NCBI GenBank assembly: GCA_963969395.1 | Contig: OZ017805.1 | Coordinates: 5,518,001-5,582,000 of the forward strand | Length of the DNA: 64,000 nt | From: Pseudoscleropodium purum | Lineage: Eukaryota; Streptophyta; Bryopsida; Hypnales; Brachytheciaceae | Direction of reading: 5' to 3' | Shown: piece after piece, positions 50,201 to 59,269 of the stretch | Position numbering within the stretch: the first letter of the stretch is position 1 | How the letters are laid out: every line of letters starts with the position of its first letter | Position numbers and translations under genes: made by a program | Notes under the pieces: generated by a model | Seen by the model: only the letters and a program-made list of their open reading frames with translations | What the model was told of the DNA's origin: nothing | The model's database searches: none

Positions 50201-50460
50201 ACGTTTGAGTTGTGGGTTTTCATCATCAAAGAGTGCTTCGATGTTGATGTGTCTTGTCCGGAGGTGTGAAGATGTCTAAGATATATGATGGAATAGTAGG
50301 AACTTGTTGCGCTCAGCCTCTTGATATGTAGGACTATAAGTTTATAGAGCTGTAGTGCCATCAAAGGCTACAAGAATACAAGACGAAGAATAATGGACAT
50401 AATCAAGGACCTCAGATTTTGAAGGCCATGAAGATGCTTCAAAGTAAATCACACATATGA
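47218..50460 (+). pseudogene. FCP1-like HAD phosphatase pseudogene, copy 4
   Basis: The N-terminal frame 47218-47529 is Ser/Pro-rich and basic; just past its stop come SKKRRISSLNESIERWLEQI, a nuclear-signal-like then helical stretch, and a proline-rich PPPTPPPLSQAPLPTSPP tract near 47950. A block at 48345-48570 (VALSLDAVVQINPKNNND) ends at a GTATGA donor-like site. The HAD domain follows: WISVVLDLNGVLC (about 48812-48850; motif I with Asn in place of the second Asp), a one-base frameshift in a T run, then LFVWSSIKKSNAKEVTKYLF (about 49009-49067; motif II), a stop, and LNIVVIDDSPNKHILN (about 49233-49280; DD motif with following Lys). At about 49981 comes MDFSAKPLEDGVVDGLPSG, which aligns with the DFSKGNVEDG segment of copy 3. 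Two independent copies sharing both the DLN domain and this segment show a single ancestral multi-domain protein. Confidence 0.65.
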
Positions 50461-50814
50461 TGATTGTTCATATTGTAGATTCAGTGCTTTAGGATATATA
50501 CATCATACTTAGCATTGTGTAGACATTTTATAGAACTCAATGCTTGGGTGAATCACACTCATAGAAGGTATATACCTTTCTTTAATCTTATGCGTGGATC
50601 AAAAGATAACCATAAGTAAATTTTTGAAACACTTTATTACAATTTACTTTAAATACATGTGAATTTCAAAATGCATTCCATTTTATTGTGTAATACATGT
50701 CAATTTTGAAATGCATTTAAGTTTCTTATGCATGTTCTAAGCAATAATTTACTCTTGTAGGTATTCTTTTCTTCTTATTCATTAGTTTCTCTAGATTTTG
50801 GTCCCATTTCTTCT

Positions 50815-51880
50815 TTGAAATTCAACGATTCTTGCTCCCATTTCACTAGAAACTCCCATTTTATTGAATATAATGTTCTACCAACCATAGGACCACAATT
50901 AATTGGTCTCAACATGATTGGGATTTTGAAAATGAAAGGTCTGCACATCTTGATTGCAATCCAGATTTATTGTGGCCCCACCATTCTAGCTTTATGTTTG
51001 ATGGTACTACATGCCCCATTTGTTTAAATCCTTTTATCCTTGAAGGTGGAATGCACTTGGGCACATGCAATCACTTGTACCACCCAATTTGCTCAATCAG
51101 CTTGATGATATGTTGGAGGTGATGTGCAATGTGCAAGGCTCCTTTCTATGAGTGGTTGTATGAGTTGTTTGGGCTAGTGCACTATATGCCACCAACCTAG
51201 GATTTCAATGTAGCCAATGCCTTGCAATATCCTGATAAGTGGGGAGTAGACCTATATTGAAGTTGGCATAATAAGCACCACTCTCTGCAAAAGCCTGAAC
51301 TCTCTAACGAATAGAATTGGGAGAGCAATCTAGCTAAAGTTATTAGAGTGTGCGAACATTTGATTCCAATCAAGGACAAGTTTAATCTTGGAAAACATAA
51401 TTTTTTCTACCAATGCTTCAACAACCACTAGAGCAAAGATCAAAACAAATTCAGATTTGGACCACATCCAAGAAATTGGTTATGGAAAGTGAATGGAGTT
51501 CATGTTACCAATGATGATGGAGTTCATATTTTTGAAGAAGGTGCATATGAAGAGCCTACTACTTGAGAGCATGTACTAATTTCAGAATTAGAGTGGCATG
51601 AAATCTTCAAAGAAGAGGCCATTGACTTTTTGATGGATGACCACAACCTTGGGACTCGACAAGCCCTTCAAAAAATATAAGAATCACAATTCATGAGAAA
51701 TTTATTAGAAGAAGATGGGCCAACAAGACAAACCTAGTCAAAAGCTCAAAGGCTTTACGTGGATGAAAGGGAAGTAGTAGTCGGGACCTAAAACAATAAA
51801 TTAGGACCTAATGGCACGTCAAAGAGTCCCATGATTATCAATTACATGCAATTCAATGTGTACTAGACTGAAATAGGGAA
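50815..51880 (+). pseudogene. RING-finger protein remnant
   Basis: At about 51000-51145 the frame encodes CPICLNPFILEGGMHLGTCN, then HLYHPIC, and after one in-frame stop CAMCKAPFYEWLYELFGLVH. The Cys and His spacing (C-x2-C, C-x-H-x2-H-x2-C, C-x2-C then PF) fits a RING-type zinc finger of E3 ubiquitin ligases. Upstream sequence from 50815 is in a neighbouring frame; downstream, helical blocks such as IRVCEHLIPIKDKFNLGK and HEIFKEEAIDFLMDDH run to about 51870 with several stops. It follows the FCP1-like pseudogene on the same strand after about 350 bases, so it may be a separate gene or the C-terminal part of the same multi-domain protein. Confidence 0.55.
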
Positions 51881-52377
51881 TATTATAGAAAAATATTTAG
51901 CATTAGAGAGGCTTATAGTCACCCTTTTTCCAAATTTTGTACTATATGAAAAATATCAAATATACAAGTGATTTTTCTTTTATTAAATGCAAGTTCAATT
52001 TTTGCAATTCTAATGCATTCTCAAAGTCTCAAGGCTAATTTCTTGTCAAAATTCTTTAAAATTTCCATTTTTACTATATTTAGAGTGGAATTTTTTTATT
52101 AGAATCTAACCATATGATCTTATACTTCACTTGTCTTAGCTCATGTAGTAAAAATTTCATGAAGTTTCACCATATAGATTAAAAGATATTAGCATTCAAA
52201 GTTGGAAAAGAAAGTTATTTTGAATAATGGCGTGAAATTTTAGATGATTTTGACCACCATTTTTGGAATTTTTTGGCATTACAAACTTTCAATTAAAAAA
52301 ATTTATGATAAAGAATTGAGTTGAAAGTATAAAAGAAAAAGAAAAAAATACTTGATTTTCATACTATGACCTTTCTA
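51881..52377. other. Unannotated AT-rich spacer
   Basis: No coding or repeat signal recognised. Confidence 0.45.
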
Positions 52378-52697
52378 TGAGCTGTTTCCCAACATTTGGG
52401 CCCTTATTTCTGTCCATGTCCTTACTTCCATCTACACCCCTATGTCTGCGCCATGATGTTTAGAAATCCATCATTTCCTAGAAGAGCAATTAAAGTAATA
52501 GTATATGGGCCCTAGCATCTTTATATCCACACCCGTCTGTCCAAACCAACAAGACTTTGGAGACACTCCAAAAGTCTCCTAAACCCTGAGTTCTTATGTT
52601 CCCGCCTCGTTACTCTTACATCCATTCCCTAGCGTCTAGAAATGAAGTAGTTTCTTGAAGTACATGGTCTTTCCTTCAGTCTGCACCTAGATGTTCT
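52378..52697 (+). repeat. 320-bp direct duplication, copy 1, with internal short repeats
   Basis: Matches 53998-54318 with moderate divergence; long shared phrases include GTCCAAACCAACAAGACTTT and CATTACTCTTACATCCA-like sequence. Internally it is built of degenerate units of about 16 bp resembling TCTACGCCCTAGTGTC. The copy ends exactly at the MITE insertion. Confidence 0.75.
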
Positions 52698-52963
52698 CAG
52701 GGCTGACAGGACGATCGGACGTCCGGGACGTTCGGACGCGGACGCTGTGTCCGCAGCGTCCACTGACATTCGCGGATGCCGTCCGCTTCGGTACGGCCGT
52801 CCGATCGACACGCGGATTGATCTGGTCCGCATGATCTAGGCGTCCGCCCCGCCCGTCCGCCTTCCGACAGCAGGAGGGATGCTGCGTTCGCTGGCATCCA
52901 GACGTCCAGACGTCCGGGTTACGGACGCCTTTTTCGGGCGAACATAGAGATTTGTCAACCCTA
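52698..52963. mobile_element. hAT-type MITE with 8-bp target site duplication
   Basis: The left end is CAGGGCTGACA; the right end on the other strand is TAGGGTTGACA. Both are flanked by a perfect octamer, GATGTTCT (52690-52697 and 52964-52971). hAT elements have YAGGG-type ends and 8-bp duplications, so the assignment is firm despite the 266-bp size. The interior is very GC-rich with repeated CGGACG/CGTCCG, giving long but meaningless open frames on the minus strand. The related 54.3-kb duplicate lacks the insert. Confidence 0.85.
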
Positions 52964-53094
52964 GATGTTCTAGCACAATAATACAAAGTGATCAGGTGTA
53001 AAAACTATTCAAAACTATAGTTTCTGTACTTTTCCAATGATCAATTAATTGGAAGTCCAAACCTATATCCTATACTCTAAATCTTGCTTCTATC

Positions 53095-53500
53095 ATTCAA
53101 ATTATTAAATGGACCAAAGCACATGCCAATCAACTTATACTTTCTAAGTGAAAAGTAAAAATCAATGGTGGAAAGGACATCTTCCTCATGATACTTTTTT
53201 TTTTCTACTTCCTAATTTAATTGGACCAAGGCACGTGACAAGTAACCTATACCCTTTAAGTGAAAAATAGAAATCAATGGTAGAAGGAACTTCATCCTCA
53301 TCATATTTTTTTTGGTTTTCTACTTCCTAATTTTGAAGGAGTAAGGCAAGTGATGAATAACCTACACCCTCTAAATGAAACCTAGAAATCAATGGTTGTA
53401 GGAACTTTCTTTTAGTCTTATTTTTTTTTACTTCCTCAAATAAATGGAGGAAGGCATGAGATGAATAATCTTTAGCTCTAAAGTAAAACAATGAATTATA
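53095..53500. repeat. Tandem repeat of about 115 bp, three to four units
   Basis: Each unit carries AGAAATCAATGGTxGxAxGA, a T tract followed by CTACTTCCTAATT, and GGAxxAAGGCAxGTGAxxA. Unit starts near 53159, 53270 and 53387, with a partial unit before. Confidence 0.75.
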
Positions 53501-53997
53501 AAGGCGACACTCTATTTATCATATTTTTCTTAAGTAGAGCTTGGCTTAAAACGAAAGAGTAAAATGCATTAGATGCCTCCATACATTATTGAAAGTATTT
53601 CATTCAACAAAAGAATGGGATAATGCTAAAGATGTTTTTTTTTGTTTTATTTTTTGATTAAAATTTTTTGGGGTGAAACCTAGAATTTATTCTGTAGTCT
53701 CACATTTCTTTTATTTTCTTTGGAAACATAGGGACAATTTTAAGAATAAGGAATAGGTGTAGAAAATAAAACAAAAAAATCCTTGACAATGAAATAATTG
53801 TCCACTTTTGAATACCTCTAAAAAAACATTTTGCTTGAAATGGAAAAAAAAATTTGGTGCAAGTGTCTTCTTCCCAAATTTTGAAATTCAAAACATCATT
53901 TAGTTTTAGCTGATCAAATATAGGCTAGTAATCTAAAAACAATCCCCACTTTCAAAAGGGAGGTAGGATCCAAAGCTACATTGCAATTCTATGACCA
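53501..53997. other. Unannotated AT-rich spacer
   Basis: Contains T- and A-rich tracts; the 63-aa minus frame at 53700-53891 is Phe/Leu-rich low complexity and I do not consider it a gene. Confidence 0.45.
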
Positions 53998-54318
53998 CTA
54001 ATGAGCTATTTCCTAGCATCCACACCCTAGCATCTACGCTTGAACTTCCATCTGTGCCCGAGAGTCTGCGTCCCAATGTCTATGCCTTGGTACTTAGAAA
54101 TCCAGAAGGGCATTTGAAGTTATAGTATCTATGCCCTAGTGTCCCTATATCTACATGCATCTGTCCAAACCAACAAGACTTTAGAGACACTTTGGAAGTT
54201 TCCTAAACCTTGAGTCTCTATATTCTTGCCTCATTACTCTTACATCCACACCCCAACATCTAGAAATGAAGGAGTTTCTAGAAGTGCATGGTTTGTCCTT
54301 GAGTCAACGCCTAGATGT
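53998..54318 (+). repeat. 320-bp direct duplication, copy 2 (no MITE)
   Basis: Collinear with 52378-52697. Where copy 1 has CCTAGATGTTCT and the MITE, this copy continues CCTAGATGTCCCAATGTTTG, so it approximates the empty site. Confidence 0.75.
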
Positions 54319-54667
54319 CCCAATGTTTGTGCCCCAGAGTCTACGCTTTAACGTTAGGAAATCCATTGGTTGCACTTGGAGTTTTAGTGCATTTGGAGTT
54401 AATATACATGTAGAGCTCTATGAAAATGCTAGGTGAATTTTTTTGTTCATCTAGGAAGAACCATAGAGATTTCTTATTTCAACAAATTTTAGCACCAATA
54501 AAGTGAATAAACCTCTACAAAAGATACAAAGTTCATACATGGCAACATAACCAAATATTTTGTCATCAACATTCTCCAACTTTATATATTATATAGAAGC
54601 TTACAATGTCCTTCTGTCCCTATGTATATCTAACTACCTCCCTAACAACATGGAAAGATGATCATTC
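54319..54667. other. Unannotated spacer
   Basis: No gene or repeat recognised. Confidence 0.4.
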
Positions 54668-55740
54668 TTATAATGTCATCCTAAATGAGCTAGATAGAGG
54701 GCTTGCTTCAAGGTCTTCAATCCTCTTTTTGTATACCTCATTAAGTTTTTCTAATTGTATATTGTGAGTTTTTTTGTGTTGACAAAGTTGAGCCTCTAGG
54801 TCTTCAATCATCTTTAATAAAAATATGTAGGATTGCAACAACTCTTTAGTCATCATTAGACACTCTAATATAGCTTGATTATCTTCCCACCTATTAAGTT
54901 CAATAAGGTGCTTGGTTATAGGATATGAAGGATTTGACGATGGTCCATCTATTATGCTATCACTACCTACTTCTCTCAATCTAAAGGTAGTAGCTCCAGT
55001 ATTCATCTTCAATAACATTTTCCGAAAATTGACCAAGTTCAATTGATTTCAAAATTTTGAATTTTGGGTCCATTTCTTCCTTTGAGCATTCCAATTTGAG
55101 GTCATCATCTAAGTCATTGGACCACTCTACACATGCATCTGCAATTGGTTTGTCACTGCTTTTTGCCTTTGTTAGCATTTCTTTTCCCATATACTTTTGT
55201 GCTCTGGAAATATCAATAATCTTTAGAACTCCTACTTTACTCTTTATCGAATGCCAATCCACCCTACAATGGAGTCTCTCCTCTAAATACACCATATGCA
55301 ACATTGTAATCTTAGATTCATTTTTGTGTACAAATGCGGTATTATATAGGTGTTGATATACTTGGATGCACCTTTTGAGGAATAACGGGTCCTTCCAATA
55401 GTGAAGGTTGGCACTCTTGAACTTCTAGTGTTTTTTGTGCTCCGAGTGATTGTACAAATACTTTATCTATATGACACCAATCAATATAATTTTCACAAGT
55501 CTTCAAAGTCTACAATTGTGGTTTGTGTTTCCAATCTGCAAAGCATAGTTATCGGAATCAAGTAAAATGTGCAAGTGTTTTTTGGACACTTTCAAATTGC
55601 AATTCATATCCTTATTGCAAGGCCGCATTTTGTGACGAACTTTGTTAATGTCCATTGTAGAAGTAGACATGAATTTCAAATTCACATCACAGTGAATGCA
55701 CAAATTAGTGTTATTAGGCGATATAATCCAAAATCACTAC
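54668..55740 (-). pseudogene. Unrecognised coding remnant with coiled coil
   Basis: Minus-strand frames 55304-54981 and 55042-54668 overlap and look like parts of one protein split by a frameshift. The first has MLHMVYLEERLHCRVDWHSI, AQKYMGKEMLTKAKSSDKP and an acidic SNDLDDDLKLECSKEE stretch. The second has a Leu/Glu/Lys heptad-like region (IEDLEAQLCQHKKTHNIQLE, then LNEVYKKRIEDLEA) that should form a coiled coil. Upstream to about 55740 the reading is patchy but coding-like (for example LEGPVIPQKVHPSISTP). I do not recognise the family. Confidence 0.4.
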
Positions 55741-57190
55741 AAAAGGTGTTAGAACTAACAAAATAGTTGTGAAAAGTTAAGTCTACCTATCCAAAGGCTG
55801 TTAGGCCCATCGTCCCCTAAGTACTCACCCCAAATTTAGAGCTCTAGTGTAAAGTCTAAGATTTTTGGATGTGACATGGAGGTAGGGGCGGAAATAGTAT
55901 TGGGCGGGTACTTATTCAATCGGTGGTGCAATCAATTGTAATACGGTGCAGGTGGTATGGGTACGGACGATGGTGACCCTTGGCTATCTTGGTGTGAACT
56001 TTAATGTCAAGGCATGGATTCAACATGTATGGGCGCTGACTCAATAGATATGGGTGTTGATTCGTGCAATGAAGTCCTCACCCATACTCTAAAATCAGGG
56101 TACAACTTTTGTGTGGACTATATCTGTGCCCAATCTTGTTTAGTAGAAGTTGTCATATGTACAATCTAGACATAAGTATCTTTACACACTAAAACATGGT
56201 AAGATGACACAAACTATTATCCCAGGGGATTCTAGGATGTTGCAAACTACAATATCCGGATTTCTTCTATTTCCAATCTATCTACTTCCTTTCTCCGCTT
56301 CCTATTTTGGTTACTTCCCGAAATCCAATCCAGATTCATCATCACCTGGTTTCCGGTTCCATATCTTCAATTCACTCGTTTTTTATTCCTCTATTTTACC
56401 ATCAAAGGGTTTGCTATTGATCTTTAGAAGGGTAGGGACTATACCATTTAAGTCTCTCTTTCTCTCAGTCTCTCTAATCTTATTGAAACAAATAAACATC
56501 CAAGCAACTCATTAGGTTGTAGCAGAGAAAGATAGTTGACATCCTCACAACTTTTTGGATGATTGATTCAACAAGCAGGTCACTCAAGATTACTTCCAAT
56601 TCCTTCTACTACAACAACAGATCAAAGACACCCGAAAACGATAGGGGGTAGTTTTCTTAGCTGTTAAACAAATTCTAAGGTTGGCAAACCTTTTGGTGAG
56701 TGTGGTTTTCTAATGGTGGTCGCTAATCTCCACACGGAATTGCGTTGGATTTTAGACCTGCTTTCATACCATTCTTTGGCTTAATCAGATTATCGTTTCG
56801 GTAGTTCAAAGGTACCACGCACAAGTCCTCATGTACAAGTCCAATCCTATCACAAATATACTCTCTCAATTTGACTATGTGATAAAAGATTCGAATTCCT
56901 CTTCACACATCCTTCTTACACCTCAACAATCAAATGAACAAACCAACATCTTTGCACAAAGTCAGAGTCAAAATGTCCACCTGGTGGCTTAGATTTTAGA
57001 AAAGAATGAAATACAATTGAATAAGCATTGGGATGGAATGAGAGGGCAACAGACCTACCTGCCTTTAAAACCAAAATCAAAATCTACACCAAAAAGCCAA
57101 AAAGGTGCCCCAAAATCGAGGGCAACCCCACAACTACCTACCTTCAAGAAATCCAGAAAGGCAAAGGCTAGTTAACCTAAGAAATCTGGA
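55741..57190. other. Unannotated; possible 3' non-coding part of a minus-strand retroelement
   Basis: Contains CCGGA/TCCGG motifs near 56254 and 56350 like those at 22.2-23.6 kb. The 121-aa plus frame at 56150-56515 is Ser/Phe/Leu-rich and has no recognised domain. Confidence 0.35.
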
Positions 57191-58380
57191 ACTTGAACCC
57201 ATACGAAAAACCCGCTTCGGAATCTAAAACTAAAATTCCTAACTAACTAAAGGTAACCTATTAGCTACCTATCCCTACGTGTCTTTTTCGAACTGCTCCC
57301 GCTTTGACTCTCTAATGTCTTTGCAAAAGCCTTCACTGGAATAGTCTTGGATGCCGCCTAGATCTGAATGTTGCGTTGGACAAGTGGAGGCGACTCTACT
57401 TCCTCTTTTTCCATCTCAATTCCGGTCTTCAACTCTTCCTCATCGGAATCCTAGATTTCTTCAATCTCTGGCTTTTTCGCTTGTGACGAATCACTCAACT
57501 CTATCTCTACACAGTCCCTTTTGGGTGATGGATGTTATATATGTGAGAAATCTTCCAGATGGGACTAGGTTGGATTTGTCAAGGCACTAATTGGATCATT
57601 GAAGTTGCCGTGGATGTTCAATCTAGGTGTCTTGAACTTTCCAGCTATAACTTGCCTAGATGACAGAAGAGTTGGGAAGGGGACTTCTTGCTCTACTAGG
57701 ACAAACTTCCCACTTAGCTCCTTTTGAAGCTAAGTACCGCTTGTTTTGCTAGTACGGTCCATGCTTGACTTATTGAAGGATCTGTAGATGGAATCAGAAT
57801 AGATTTTAGTCCTTCCGATTGTGATTGAACTAGAACACTAGGAGTCTGTTGGATGAAAGTTTGCTTGACTGGAGTATTCTGGAAAAGGTCATTGGGGACT
57901 TCTAGAAACCTTGATAAGTCTATAGCCTTATCCGGATCCAAGTGTCTCAACAATTTGTGCATTTCCTTCAAGATAACTTTCATCTGAGCTTCAAAGTCGA
58001 TGAAGATCGTTACTACCTTCAATTCAATTATATGGCCTTCTTTCTTCAACTAGGTGTTGTAAAGGTTAGATCTGATTACGATATACTTCAATGCCTCTAC
58101 AAGCACCTTTAGGCCATGGATGAATTGGAGAACATCATGTCTTCTTGCCTTATCGTGTTCAACTCTCCTTCTGTCCAATCTAACTAGGATTGAAGGTCAT
58201 CTCGTTCCTTCTCCAAGTTCTGGATTTGCTTCTCTTTCCCATGTAACTCTTTTGAATTCAATTGTCATTAGATCACATCTAGAATCTTGTTCGAATCCAC
58301 CTTTAGTTTGCCTGAAATGTTGAGTAGGAGTTCCAACATATTGCCATCCATCTGTCAGGCCTATTGCATTCACTAGAGTC
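57190..58380 (-). pseudogene. Unrecognised coding remnant, possibly gag-like retroelement protein
   Basis: Minus-strand translation runs through KKEGHIIELKVVTIFIDFEA, MHKLLRHLDPDKAIDLSRFL and FIQQTPSVLVQSQSEGLKSI (58049-57714, 111 aa). It continues, with frame changes, to an acidic DSDEEELKTGIEMEKEEVES part and a basic end, TLESQSGSSSKKTRRDR, before a stop near 57270. Helical, charged content with an acidic then basic C-terminus could suit a gag-like or nuclear protein. No reverse transcriptase, protease or integrase is present, and the family is not recognised. CCGGAT-bearing non-coding DNA upstream (58.4-58.9 kb) resembles the 22-23.6 kb region. Confidence 0.35.
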
Positions 58381-59269
58381 TAGTTTCAAAGAAATATGGG
58401 CCGTAACTACTAGTTTACGGGGAAGCAGATTGCCAACCTCCGCCATAAAGCACCGACACCAAAAAACCTAATCCGGTGCAAATGACACCAACCTTTCCTT
58501 TCTCTCCCTTGCACAATCCCTAACTCATCGTTCTTTCACTCAACTAAATGCATACGGAATTCAACAAAGAAAGAAAGAGAAGAATGGGATGGCTATGGAT
58601 TCAAGTACTCGATGAGCAGCTGACAGTTTTGAGCAGAGAACAAATAGGAGACCATTCCTACAATAGTGCCTTAGTTTCCTAGACCGAAACCTTAGGTTGT
58701 AGGTTTTCTAAATCTGGAATTTTTTTCGGATTGTGGATCCGTCTTGAATCTGGTAACATGACATCCGTAAGAGTTCTAGAAATTCAGAAACTGACTATTC
58801 TAAGAATAGCCCTAATGAAGCCGGATTCCCTATGGGTTGTTCAAAAATAAAAATTTTAAGTCTATCTAACCCTATTCTAGCTTAATTCTATCCGGTTTAA
58901 GTTTTCATACTCCCACAAGGGTACAGACGTGTGAAAGTGTCCCCTCCAACCCCTTGAAGTTCTTGCTCAAATGACTTGAGTCTTAACCTAAGCAAATCAG
59001 TCCCTGCCCATCATATTAGCAACCCTACCTATATCTAACCATCCATGCCTAGATCTCAGAAAAGTTTAAAAGCAGCATGTTCTAGAATAGGCTACATGTT
59101 TTCCGCCTAGCCTTTGTACTCAGACTTCATTTTGAGCTCTTTGGTAGAGTTTATGTGGTAGAGGATTTCCCTAGTTTTCTATTGAGGTCATGTTAAAATC
59201 AATTCAAAAAGAAAACTAGCACTAATTGTTGTTATTGGTACTAGATTGTAGAAGACCTCAAAGAATCAT
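58381..59269. other. Unannotated, moderately GC-richer spacer
   Basis: Holds scattered CCGGA-type motifs (near 58480, 58825 and 58888) and an inverted-orientation leader-like stretch, but no gene that I can support. Confidence 0.35.

Noticed and set aside
30654..51880. FCP1-like, RING and orphan genes as an integrated giant-virus segment
   Set aside because: No capsid, packaging or viral polymerase gene is seen, and intron-like boundaries and repeat context fit plant repetitive genes better.
52629..52986. Arg-rich minus-strand frames of 66-99 aa
   Set aside because: They arise from the CGGACG array inside the MITE and have no protein-like composition.
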